64,000 nt of DNA from Sugiyamaella lignohabitans (taxonomy: Eukaryota > Ascomycota > Dipodascomycetes > Dipodascales > Trichomonascaceae): contig NC_031672.1 of NCBI RefSeq assembly GCF_001640025.1, positions 3,348,001 to 3,412,000 of the forward strand, given 5' to 3'. The first letter of the stretch is position 1. The number at the start of each line of letters is the position of its first letter. This document shows positions 48,981-59,300 of the stretch, in pieces. The translations under genes and the position numbers were made by a program. Under the pieces are notes generated by a model, which made no database searches, was not told the DNA's origin, and saw only the letters and a program-made list of their open reading frames with translations.

Positions 48981-51335
48981 CTAAACTTCGCGAAAGGCCT
49001 GAAGAGCTGTATTGAGCTTGGTCTGCATTTCGTCCCATTCAGCTTCAGGGTCACTGAGAATGGTGATAGCTCCACCAGCACCAATTCGCCAAGTATGCAA
49101 GTCTGCTTTGTACATGTATGTTGAGCGAATAATAACGCTCCAATCGCCTTCGTCTTGGACCGACCAGTAGCCTGATACTCCAGAATAAATACCTCGTGGT
49201 ACTTGGTCCTCCAAATGATGTAGAATCTCAACAGAGCGTAATTTGGGAGCACCTGTCATAGATCCTGGTGGAAGTGAGTGGCTTAGGACATCAATACCCA
49301 AATACTCATTGGGCAGATCACCCTGAATAACTGATACCAGCTGATAAACAGATTTGTACTCCTCGACAGACATCAGTTTATCAGCACGAACATTGTGAAG
49401 AATTTGGTTGAGATCGTGTCTAATGAGATCTACGATCATGAGATTCTCACCGAGTTCTTTTGGTGTATTCAAGATGGCTTCAGCTTTAGCACGAGTCATG
49501 TCAGGCGATTTTTTCACAGTTCCTTTGATAGGACGGAACTCACACATACCCTGTCTGTTCCAAGACATAAACCGCTCAGGTGACGAACCTACTAAAATAG
49601 AATCAGGGAGATCGAGAAAACACGAATATGGAGCAGGATTACGTTTAAGCAAAATCTTGTATAGGTTCCAGGGATCAACCACTTCCTTATACTCGATTTT
49701 AGTTTGGGCTGTAAGACATAATTCGTAAGAGTCTCCACTTTTTAGATACTCTTGTGAGGCCCTGATTTTTGCAATGTACTTTTCTTTGTCTGGCATTGTA
49801 ACAGTGGGATTAGCAGGAAGTTCTAGAGGGGTGATTGTGGATGTGAATGGGCCAGATTGTTTTTGGAGGTTATCAATTTTCTCTATTGTGGTTGTCAACC
49901 ATTCATCGTCACCAGGGAGCAGAGACACTGTGTATAGTACATGAGTTTGATTATCAATAAGAATGGTTCGTTCAACATCGACAAGAGAAACATCAGCAGC
50001 ATTAGTCTGATTTTCTTGGGACACAGGGAGAGGTTTCTTTTCAGGAATCATATTGAGGGAGGAAGCCTCATAAGTGAAGTAGCCTACTAAACCACCAATG
50101 AAAGGTGCGTTTGGAGGAGTTGTGGCCTGTTTGTATATAGCGATTTTAGGTGACATGTAGTGAGCGAGGAAATTCCAAACTGAAGGATGCGAATTGGTAT
50201 CACCACCGTCCTTATGGCTACCATATGTGGCTAGGTCTATAGGAGAACGTTCAGTCTCTTTCCACTTTGTAATGTATGCATATTGGGGGGATTGACTCGT
50301 GTAATGCGTAATCGTATTTGTCTTGCCAGGTTGTAAAACACCGATGATAGACCATCTTCCTGGCTCTGAGGCCGAATTAAGTAAGACAAAGTTGCCTGTT
50401 TCCAACAGCTCATCGCAGATAATATCTGCACCAATATATGTTGACGATGGCGAATCACTATTAACTAGAGGCCGTAGCTGTAGTTTTTTATAAGGAACTT
50501 GTACCGGGGACGTAGTTGATGAAAGATCTCCCGTTGTTAAAGGTTCCGGCTTAATGCTATAATGCGATTTCATAATATTGAATTTTGCTTCGTCTTGAGA
50601 GGCAACTCGTCCATGTTCTGACGACCATTTCTGTGCTTCCAGCCAGAAGTTCATCAAGACCTCTGCACCGTACTCGGAGCAGATGCTTTCGGGGTGATAC
50701 TGAACTCCATAAAATGGCTTTGAGAGATGCTTACCTGCCATCAAGACTCTCTCGGCATGATCATCTTCGGTCGATATTAACCAAGCAAGAGGAGTTATTG
50801 ATCCTGATGTATCACGGCCAGATCCAGCTCTCGTACCATTGCTAGTTGTATTGCCATTAACATGGCCATTTGTTGTACCGTTAGGAAGATTATCTTTATC
50901 TGAGATTCTGGCATGTAATGAGTGATAGCGAATGCTCGAAAACCCTTGAGGGAGACCCTTGAAGATGCTTTCTCCAGAATGCTGAATCTTTCCAGGCTGA
51001 CCATGCTTTATAACCTTGAGTCTATGAATTGAACCACCAAAGCCAAGAACCATGCTTTGGAAACCCAAACAGACACCGAAAATAGGCAATACATGCTCAT
51101 CGGTCAATTTCCATAGACTATCGAGGACACCAATATCATCCGGGTTATCAGGAGATCCAGGACCAGGACCAACAACGACAGCATCAAATAAAGGTAGAAT
51201 GTCGTTTATAAGTTCGTCGGATCCAATAGCATCATTTCGTATAGTGATAACAGTGGCACCAGTAACCTTTTCAATCAAAGTGGATAAGTTAAAAGTAAAC
51301 GAGTCGTACGAGTCTATCAGTAAAATACGAGCCAT
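48981..51335 (-). CDS. ABZ1: aminodeoxychorismate synthase (PabA-PabB fusion)
   Basis: 784 residues (S. cerevisiae Abz1 has 787). Converts chorismate and glutamine to 4-amino-4-deoxychorismate, the first step of p-aminobenzoate and folate synthesis. The amino half is a class I glutamine amidotransferase: MARILLIDSYDSFTFNL, VVGPGPGSPDN, nucleophile Cys89 in FGVCLGFQS, and the His/Glu pair in GVQYHPESICSEYG. The carboxy half is the chorismate-binding PabB domain: DSYELCLTAQTKIEY, LVGSSPERFMSW, FRPIKGTVKKS (with the lysine that marks PabB rather than TrpE), ENLMIVDLIRHDLNQI, SLPPGSMTGAPKLRSVEIL and GAGGAITILSDPEAEWDE. It starts at the first ATG and has no intron. It is divergent from MRPL27. Confidence 0.95.
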   Translation of the reverse strand: MARILLIDSYDSFTFNLSTLIEKVTGATVITIRNDAIGSDELINDILPLFDAVVVGPGPGSPDNPDDIGVLDSLWKLTDEHVLPIFGVCLGFQSMVLGFGGSIHRLKVIKHGQPGKIQHSGESIFKGLPQGFSSIRYHSLHARISDKDNLPNGTTNGHVNGNTTSNGTRAGSGRDTSGSITPLAWLISTEDDHAERVLMAGKHLSKPFYGVQYHPESICSEYGAEVLMNFWLEAQKWSSEHGRVASQDEAKFNIMKSHYSIKPEPLTTGDLSSTTSPVQVPYKKLQLRPLVNSDSPSSTYIGADIICDELLETGNFVLLNSASEPGRWSIIGVLQPGKTNTITHYTSQSPQYAYITKWKETERSPIDLATYGSHKDGGDTNSHPSVWNFLAHYMSPKIAIYKQATTPPNAPFIGGLVGYFTYEASSLNMIPEKKPLPVSQENQTNAADVSLVDVERTILIDNQTHVLYTVSLLPGDDEWLTTTIEKIDNLQKQSGPFTSTITPLELPANPTVTMPDKEKYIAKIRASQEYLKSGDSYELCLTAQTKIEYKEVVDPWNLYKILLKRNPAPYSCFLDLPDSILVGSSPERFMSWNRQGMCEFRPIKGTVKKSPDMTRAKAEAILNTPKELGENLMIVDLIRHDLNQILHNVRADKLMSVEEYKSVYQLVSVIQGDLPNEYLGIDVLSHSLPPGSMTGAPKLRSVEILHHLEDQVPRGIYSGVSGYWSVQDEGDWSVIIRSTYMYKADLHTWRIGAGGAITILSDPEAEWDEMQTKLNTALQAFREV

Positions 51336-52046
51336 TTTCAAGAAACAAATTGCCAAGCCTCAATTAATCAACTGAGAGCATTCACTAGAGTTGGTTTCAC
51401 AGTGCACGGCAACAATGGTTGAGAGGATCAGACTGTTAAAACGCACGCACTGCCAGATCGAAATTTTTGAGACGTGAGATGCCCACTTTTCTGTCCATCT
51501 CGATCAAGCCGTGCTGATCTATCGCTGGAACATGTGAAAAATGCAAACTGAAAGGCCGACCGTTGGGAGAAGTCATACTTGGAAAAATATGAACTTATTA
51601 AACCAGACTAAATCCAAATAAAATCTCCGTAAATGAATCCTATAAAAAGAACGGCTAATAAAGGGTTTCTCAACTTTTCAATTTGTCAGGTAATATTTAT
51701 ATGGATTTAGCCAATCATAAAATACCAGTAATATAATTCTCGTATACTGAAAGACAAGATTAAGATAATTTTCACATTTCTCTAGCAACTTTTGTTTTGT
51801 GAATTTTCTCTTAGAAAAATTTAATAATTTTTGACACATAGTCAATAAATTATTATTCTAGGGGCAAAGAAAGTATCTCTAAATAACCAGCGATCACTTT
51901 CGTATCTTCAATCTCTTGCACCCTGCATATTTCACTCTGAAAAATACGCACGGCTGACGACATGAAATTTTAGTAGCTTCAGAGCTTCACGAGCATTGAA
52001 TTCAGATAAGTAGACCAATTAATTGCCTTAACACACAACAGCCAAA
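51336..52046. other. divergent ABZ1/MRPL27 promoter
   Basis: 711 bp, AT-rich. No repeat unit, octamer or RNA gene is recognised. Confidence 0.55.
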
Positions 52047-52463
52047 ATGAAACCCACTCAAATCAACTTCCTGCTACGCCCATGGCAGACATACCGTAAT
52101 GGAGAGATCTTTTACGGTATGCTCAAAACTGGTAATAAGAGATGGTCACTGACTACCAAGCAAGGTAATAAAACATTCTACAAAGGTACTGGTTCGTCAG
52201 GTGTGGGTAGATGGACCACAAGAGGAAGATATATTGTCAACTGGGAAAAAGTACGAACCTACGTTGTTCCTAGCGGTATTGATACTACTCAACTGAAGCC
52301 ATTGGTATGTGCCACAGCACCCAAGGTCAAGCATACATTCAGAGGCTATCAAGGTCCCATGGATGGAAAGCTATATGTACAAAAGGTGAAAGATTTCATC
52401 AAATACGGTGTTGAAGAGAGTCCTGAAAGTGCTAGAAACGAGAACTTTATTGAGAGAGGTTAA
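52047..52463 (+). CDS. MRPL27: mitochondrial large ribosomal subunit protein mL41
   Basis: 138 residues (S. cerevisiae MrpL27 has 146). It is a mitochondria-specific protein of the large ribosomal subunit. The order of conserved blocks matches mL41: FLLRPWQTYRNGEIFYG, GNKRWSLTTKQGNKTFYKGT, YIVNWEKVRTYVVP, LKPLVCATAPKVKHTFRGYQGP, and a terminal ...ENFIERG. The start is the first ATG, 5' of the conserved part by about eight residues. Convergent with HUB1; the 3' ends are ~220 bp apart. Confidence 0.93.
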   Translation: MKPTQINFLLRPWQTYRNGEIFYGMLKTGNKRWSLTTKQGNKTFYKGTGSSGVGRWTTRGRYIVNWEKVRTYVVPSGIDTTQLKPLVCATAPKVKHTFRGYQGPMDGKLYVQKVKDFIKYGVEESPESARNENFIERG

Positions 52464-52683
52464 TCTGGGAAATATGTCGACCGCAACCCAAGCTACAAAG
52501 TTTAATGGCCCAGGTTGTGCCAGCACAATGGTATGCATTTGAGAACCTCTGGAACTGAAGTATCAAGGGTCATTTGTATATCAAAGGCAATCTAAAAACT
52601 AGGCCCTGATGGAGGGTTTAGAATGTATATATTCTGTTTTGTTCATTAATTTGATTTGTTATGCATTGTTAAATATTAATATA

Positions 52684-53173
52684 CTATGAGTAGTACCTAT
52701 AAAGTCAGTTAGAATCAGGTAACAGAGGACACTTTCAATATATTGAGAGCCTGATAGCCATATTCTTTGGTATTCACGAAATTGCTTTAAATCGAGCCCC
52801 ATAAGATTGGTGAATGGTAAAACGGCAATTGAGTACTCTACAACTGATACTTACAACTCCAAGTTTGATCCGTTGTGAATTTCGTAGTCAGCCAGGGTGA
52901 TATGGTCCTTGAAGGTGGTATAACCTTTTTTCAGTACAATCTTCTCAGGAGAAGTACCAATTTGAGCAGCCAACAATCTTTTAAAGTCGCCGACCAGGTC
53001 GTCAGGCAGGCACTTGACTCTGACTTTCTTTCCTACTCTGAAACCGTTAGTTAAACACCAACGAGAATCCCCAGTCGTTCCGCGAAGCGGAACACAACGG
53101 GGTCTGGGGCAGCGCCCCAGCCGCCGGAGGCAATCCCCACAACCCACCTATCGTTACAAATGACTTCAATCAT
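52684..53173 (-). CDS. HUB1: ubiquitin-like splicing modifier Hub1 (UBL5)
   Basis: 73 residues, exactly the family length. It binds the HIND element of Snu66 non-covalently in the tri-snRNP and helps the spliceosome use weak 5' splice sites. Three exons: 53148-53173 (26 nt, MIEVICND and part of Arg), 52855-53037, and 52684-52696 (13 nt, completing Leu then Tyr-Tyr-Ser). Exon 2 gives [20 protein letters not shown] and [21 protein letters not shown], unmistakable Hub1. The terminal di-tyrosine typical of Hub1 comes only from exon 3. Intron 1 (110 nt) starts GTGGGT, ends AACTAACGGTTTCAG and holds a GC repeat unit. Intron 2 (158 nt) starts GTAAGT and ends TTCTAACTGACTTTATAG. Divergent from YSY6. 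Confidence 0.95.
53077..53131 (-). repeat. GC-rich double-hairpin element in HUB1 intron 1
   Basis: Single inverted unit filling half of the 110-nt intron. Its second hairpin is GTTCCGC-GAA-GCGGAAC, a stem seen nowhere else in the window yet fully paired. The first is CTGGGGC-agc-GCCCCAG. Confidence 0.95.
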
Positions 53174-53748
53174 GGCACCGTCACCAGTTCAGAGCTCGAG
53201 TTCTCCAACATCGCTGATTATCTACCCACAGATGTTAGGGTTAGGATTCAGATTTCACACTCTAGGGAACTCCTGTTCAGTAGGCCCCAGAAAAATCCCA
53301 ATAATTTTTGGAAGCTCTTAAACAAAAAAGGTCAAAAAAGGTACTGGTACTTTAGCGAGAAGATGGCATCGTGTGCCTTTGAAGAAGGAATCAAAACCAG
53401 GTCTGGTCCTCTGACTGGTTTCTAGAGTTTGAGACTCACAGTGTTTGAGGTGACAGCCGTAACAAAATGAAGATAACACGACCGTAATAAAAGTACCACT
53501 GTATCCAGAAGTGGTACTACCAGTGGACGACAAGCAAAGGAAGGGTCAGGCAGGGTCCAGCGATAAGAACCCTGACAATCTCTAGCGCGTGGGCGGCTAC
53601 AAAGTTTCACACGGCCCGATGCAGTCAAATGCCACGTATAAATGCACTTCACACATCGCGATCTCACTTCCCACTCTGTTTGATCTGGTCTCCCTACAGT
53701 CTTGCTTTCAATTTCCCGCATCGCTACCTCTATTTGTACAGTTCAAAA
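53174..53748. other. divergent HUB1/YSY6 promoter
   Basis: 575 bp. No TATA box of note, no repeat unit and no RNA gene recognised. Confidence 0.55.
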
Positions 53749-54077
53749 ATGGCACCTCAGACTCCTTTGCAAAGAAAAGCCAACCTCAAGTTCGCCAAGA
53801 ACCAGCAGAGCAAGATGGGCAAGCCCCCAGCTCCCAAGCCCAAGGAACAGTCTCCTCTCTCCACCACCTGGTTAGGTAAGTACCACTAGCAACGGTTATT
53901 TTGAGTCTTTCACATGGTCACAAGGCTCAAACAACTTCTTCATGAAGTGATACAAGCTCCACTGGACCACGGATCGCACATTCGACCAAGAACTAACTTG
54001 CCCGTTTAGTCGTGCTCGGCTTCCTAGTGTTTGGCGGCGGCATTCTAGAGCTGCTCAACCTGATTGGCTTTTTCTAA
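53749..54077 (+). CDS. YSY6: ER stress-associated tail-anchored protein Ysy6 (RAMP4/SERP1)
   Basis: 64 residues (S. cerevisiae 65). Small translocon-associated protein. Exon 1 is 53749-53875 and encodes the basic cytosolic part MAPQTPLQRKANLKFAKNQQ up to TTWL. Exon 2 is 54010-54077 and encodes the membrane anchor VVLGFLVFGGGILELLNLIG plus FF and the stop. The 134-nt intron starts GTAAGT, has AACTAAC and ends GTTTAG. The PQTPxQR and TWL-before-anchor motifs are diagnostic. Reading without splicing gives a soluble fragment, so the intron is needed. Confidence 0.93.
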
Positions 54078-54649
54078 GCACCACACACGGCTGTGTGGTC
54101 TGCCTGGCTATCTATTTATTATTTGTACTCGAGTATAATACTAAACAAAAGGGTTGTATATTCAAGCGCGTTGCACTGCTTCACTCACTTTTCACTTCCT
54201 CGACTGACACGTTCGTTCCACCTCCGCTTCCATGCATGCACTCACGCTAATCTTGATAGCCGATCCCATTGTGCAGAGAATGGACCCTGCACGGCTGACG
54301 GGGTGACCTGCCTCCGGCGGCTGGGGCTCTGCCCCAGACCCCGTTGCTGCTCTCGCTGCGCTCGAGTCGTTTTGTCTACGGTCCAGCAGTTTTCTGCGAA
54401 ACAGGAGCCACGGGATCTGGGAGAGAGCCCCAGCCGCCCGAGGCAAGCCCACCCGTCCCGGTGGGCGCATGTTATGCGTATATAGGACTGCAGGGCTAGG
54501 GGCAGGGGTGCAGGTTCCTCCAATAGCGAGAGGCTATTTTTCAAATATCAGCAAATTCATAGCTCGATACTGAGATAGCTGCAGAGCGCGAGACGAACAG
54601 ACAGACCGACTTGGAAGTTGTCTTGAGCTTTGAACAATTGAAATAAGCA
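54078..54649. other. intergenic YSY6-NUEM
   Basis: 572 bp containing one convergent GC-repeat pair (54310-54444). Otherwise no recognised element; the last ~200 bp are the NUEM promoter. Confidence 0.6.
54310..54444. repeat. GC-rich double-hairpin element, convergent pair, one arm decayed
   Basis: Forward unit 54310-54369 is intact. Inverted unit 54390-54444 has lost pairing in both hairpins (CTGGGAGAGAGCCCCAG, CTGCGAAACAG) but keeps the outer CCGCC...GAGGCA terminus. It shows what an unconstrained copy looks like. Confidence 0.9.
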
Positions 54650-56099
54650 ATGCTGTCGGCTACATTGAGACAGGGACGAGGCGGTAAGTGTATTCTTTCA
54701 GTCTGCTAGAACAGCAGGCTGTAGTTTGAGTGATGTGATTGTGGCTGGGTATCGACTTTAGACGGGTGGTTACGCTGAGCGACCTTTATATAATTATTGG
54801 AGAAATCTAGTCAATGGTCTATTTGTAGCTGGTCGAGGATGGTTTGGCGAGTTGATATTGAAAGTGAATATGATAATTTTTTTTGAAGGGAAAAGAAGCG
54901 GTCAAGGCAGAGGCTCGGGTTGGAAAAGGCACGCGCATGTCAAAACATATCATTTTCTTAATTGTACTAACATAATGACAGTGTCAGCCATTGGTTCCTC
55001 CATTGGTAGACGTGGAATCCAAACTTTTGAGAACCTGGATTCACAAGTTAATATCACCAGAACTGGCAAAACTCTTATCACACAAGGTACCGGTGGCAGA
55101 TCGTCGAGAACCGGGTATACTGCGACAGTATTCGGCGCTCCTGGTTTCTTGGGAACCGTTCTCACTGCTAAACTTGCTCGTCAAGGTACTATCACAGTTG
55201 CTCCTTTTAGAGAGGAGATTCACAAGAGACACCTCAAGGTCACAGGAGATTTGGGTGTCGTCAACTTCATGGAATGGGATATTCGAAACATCAAGTCCAT
55301 TGAGGATTCCGTCAAGCACTCCGATATCGTTTATAATCTGGTCGGCCGTAATTACACCACCAAAAACTTCAGTTATCACGACGTAAATGTCGAGGGAGCC
55401 AAGCGTATTGCTGAGGCTGTCAAGAAGTTCAACGTCCCCAGACTTGTTCACGTTTCTTCTCACAGTGTCGACCCCAATTCGGCGTCGGAGTTCTACAGAA
55501 CCAAGGCTCTCGGTGAAGAGGTCGTCAGAGATATCATTCCCGATGCCACTATCGTCCGTCCTGGTCCCATGTATGGCTTGGGTGATAAATTCCTTAACAA
55601 ATTAGCCCAACAAAAGTATGTTTTACTACCTAATGAAGGTAAGGAGACATTCTATCCTACATTAGTCAACGATGTGGCTACTGCACTTGAAAAGATTGGA
55701 TATGACGATTCCACTGCTGGCAAGACCTTTGAACTCAACGGACCCAAGCTGTACACCAAATCCGAGCTTCTCGACGCTATTCGTGACGCTACTAAGAACG
55801 AGATCAAGGACGTCAACATCTCCAAGGGCGCTTACCAGGCCATTTCCAAGCTGGCTCAAAACCTTTTCTGGGCCACCACCTCACCAGACGAGATCGAGCG
55901 TATGTTCATTGACCAGGTGGTCGACAAAAACGCCCTTGGCTTTGGTGACCTCGGCATCACCCCCAAGTCGCTCGAGTCCCGCATCCTGCACCTGCTCCGT
56001 TTCCACAGATCCAACGTGTACCTCCACGAGACTGTCGAGGCCGAAGCTGCCCGTAAGAAGGACGAGGAGACCTACACTAATATCATCGACCGTCTGTAG
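54650..56099 (+). CDS. NUEM: mitochondrial complex I 40-kDa subunit (NDUFA9/NUEM)
   Basis: 383 residues. NADPH-binding accessory subunit at the hinge of NADH:ubiquinone oxidoreductase. Exon 1 is 54650-54683 (MLSATLRQGRG), exon 2 is 54982-56099. The 298-nt intron starts GTAAGT and ends TACTAACATAATGACAG. Joined, they give a basic presequence (GVSAIGSSIGRRG). The atypical short-chain dehydrogenase fold has G63-A-P-G66-F-L-G69 in TATVFGAPGFLG, then SDIVYNLVGRNYTTKNFSY, VNVEGAKRIAEAVKKF and VRPGPMYGLGDKFLN. Its presence shows that this yeast keeps complex I, unlike S. cerevisiae. An open frame reading back into the intron from 54852 is rejected because the presequence then disappears. Confidence 0.92.
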
Positions 56100-56153
56100 A
56101 TATCCATCAAATAGATAAAACCATGCGCATTTCTTCTTCCTACTTCACGACAT

Positions 56154-56289
56154 GCCTCCGGCGGCTGGGGCTCCGCCCCAGACCCCGCTGCTCCTCTCGC
56201 TGCGCTCGAGTCGTTTTCGTCGACGTCACAGCAATCTCCTGCGAAGCAGGAGCTACGGGGTCTGGGGCGCAGCCCCAGCCGCCGGAGGC
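56154..56289. repeat. GC-rich double-hairpin element, convergent pair
   Basis: Forward unit 56154-56213 and inverted unit 56236-56289 (22-bp spacer), filling the gap between the convergent NUEM and PIK1 ends. The inverted unit has CTCCTGC-GAA-GCAGGAG. Confidence 0.95.
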
Positions 56290-56350
56290 ATCCCAGGTCC
56301 CGTATCGTCGGTAATGTACAAATCGTAATCGTCAATGCAAAACTATTTTG

Positions 56351-59300
56351 TCAACTATATATACCTTGGGTGAGCAGCTGGAACTGGTCGTACAGTCTGG
56401 TGTAGATGCTGCCGAGACTTTTTTGGATGAGCACGTTGTCTACGAACTGGTCGACTTCCGTGTCACTCAGGTGTAGTTGAAATCGCTGCCGCAGCTGCAG
56501 CGAGGTCGCCGGTCCTGACGAGAAGCATGGCAGGTTGGAATCCCGCGACATCATTTCCACCAGGATTATTATTGATTCTGCGTGTTTTCTGAGCGTCTTG
56601 AATGTCTGTTTCAGAAGATATCGGAACTGCTGAAAGTATTCCGAGTCTACACCGCCCATGAGGTCAACATATTCTTGGGTCAGCTTAAATGGAGCAGCCT
56701 CGAATCCAAATTGTCCCGGTGAGTTCGATAGTAGAAATCCAAAGTCAATGTGGATGATGTGACCATAATTGTCGAGAAGAATGTTACCATTGTGCCTATC
56801 TTTGATTTGTAGAATGTACGACAGGATCGAGTATGGAGCTAAACTTTTGGCAAAACATGATAATGCTTCGTTGTGTGTATCGGAGCCTCGGGCACCAAAC
56901 TTCTTTTCAAAATGTTCTGAAAGCGATGCAATAGTACCCTTGGGATTGGTTCCATTAGCAATAGATGCATTGGTGAGAGCTTTCTTAATTGAATGGATAC
57001 TCAACCCGTTGGTAATTGTTTCTACAAGACCAGTCGACTCACTAGTAATCAGAATTCGCATCTTCTTCACCCACACAGACACGCCGCTATCTGCCCATAT
57101 TTTATTGCTTGCCTCAATCAGCTGGCATGCAAATGCTTCTTGTCTAAGATCAAATCCGGTCTTTGCAATCACGGAAAACAGGTCCCAGTTGGGCAGGTGA
57201 CCATATGGCGAGGTTCGTCTGATCCTCTCTTTACGCAGAGTCCAGTCTTCTCCTAGATTAGCAGCGCTGGGATCATCGCTCGCACCAATACCGGCTGTTT
57301 TCAAGTCGTTCTCCAGCTTTCGCTCACCCGCTTCTCCCTTGAAAATGGTTGTTGGATTCATGGTATGGTCTTCCATGCTTTGCATATTGGCAATGATCTT
57401 AGCTTTGATAGACGCTATCTCGTCTCTGGGAAGTTTTGAACCATTAGCTCCATCCAACTGGGTTAACATGATGGCTGCTGTTCGCATATGTGTTGCAAGA
57501 TCGGTGATGTCAATATTATTATTGTTTGAGGAGCTTGAAGCTGGGCTCACATAGGATGAAGAGAATGATAAATTAGACGCCCGTGGTGAAGATGAAGAGT
57601 CGTTGTGGCTAGCGTGGAACGGTAAGGCAGATATAGAAGCCGTTAGAGCATCTGGTTGACCACTGTGTCCCTCGTAGTATAGACCGACCATGGACATATC
57701 GCCAACATCTCGTTCTTCTGTTGGTGGAATTAGTTCATCGTTACCATTTAATTCATTATAGTCGACATCATCATCTTCATCATCTGCAATTTCTGTGGAT
57801 GCATCACCAGCAATACCACGTTCTTTTTTACGTTGGTCATGGAGATACGCCATGTCGAAAATATACCTCCTGTCAGTTTTATTCGATAACAGATGCTTAT
57901 TTTTCTCGCTGTCCGGGTTGAAATCGACATCATCGCGAAGAAACTCAATTAACATTAGGAAGGGGACTTTTTCAGCTGAATTTAGTACTGTAGCTTCGGC
58001 TGGGGATATGCGAACTATTCTATTCTGGGTTGGATTAGGTCCGTTGGTGCGGGTCGGAAGTAGCAGAGGAATATCAACTTCAGCTGGAAGGTCTCTATTT
58101 ATAAGAGCAAGCTCGACGCGAAGAGCTGCTAGTCGTGCCTGTTTTGGAACTTGCAAAAGTCGCGTGGAAATAGACTGCAATGCATATACAAACTGTGTCT
58201 CACAGCGGAAGTAATTGGTTTTCAATTGTCGAACCAGCTCTTGTCGAGGAACCTGACTAGTAGGATTCGAAGTCACTCGACGGCCAACAATCACAGGCGA
58301 CAGAGGTGGAGACGCGTCTGAGTTAGCTCTGTTACGATAACTAGACGATGATAGATCTGGTAATGATAATGCCTCGGTCTTTCCTCGTAGATAGACGTCG
58401 TCCTTGATCAGTCTCGTAGACCGTTGCGATTTAAGAGCGGGTCCAGCTGTACGTGAAACATTGAGCGATGACGCATTTCCAGTAGCACCTGCTTCTGATA
58501 CGATGCTGCTGTCAGCTTCAGCATCGGTTATAGCAGGCACAGTAGTTGTAGATGTTCGAACAGATGCGACCGATGAAACAGATGCGACTCTACTTGTGGA
58601 TCCCGTAGTACTGACGGTTACAGTACTGGCAGTTCTTACTCTTCTCATAACAGGAGGACCAGAATTAGCATCTTCAGATTCCGATTTCTTAGAGTTGTCA
58701 GTGGCTGTTACGTTCGATGTAGACTTGCTCCGTAAAAGCTTGGTTGCAATATGAAAGATATGAGTTCTCTGTTTCCGACCCTGTGATACCATTAAGGGTT
58801 TGATGAATCCCGGAGCAGCAGGCATGCCAACTCCAGATGCAAATAATGAAGCAAGAATAATTGCTGGACCAGTATTTTCCCGTAACTTGTGACTAGGAGC
58901 CGAACCAACATTAAATAATAAATATTGAAGTTTATTATACAATCTCTTGCAGACCTGGAACCCATATGATTCTGGTTCTGTAGACGACTCAGTAAGATGT
59001 GCTTGTAACTGCCAAAACACCAGTAACGTACAATGAGTAGAATCATCACAAAGCTCTATCAATAGATCTTCTAGAGCCATAGACTCTGTCTCAACTGTAA
59101 CATGCAATTGTACTAGCTGAGGAAGGAAAAACTCGACTTCTGCCGGTGGGTAGGTTCGAATTTTGTTACACAAATGATAATGAATTCCCAAATTATCAGC
59201 ATATCGCTCCAGATACGATACACATAAAAAGAGTGAGAAATGTGAAGATTCGATAAACCTCAGCAGAAGAGAATATCCTCCACCAGACCCTGGTCCAATG

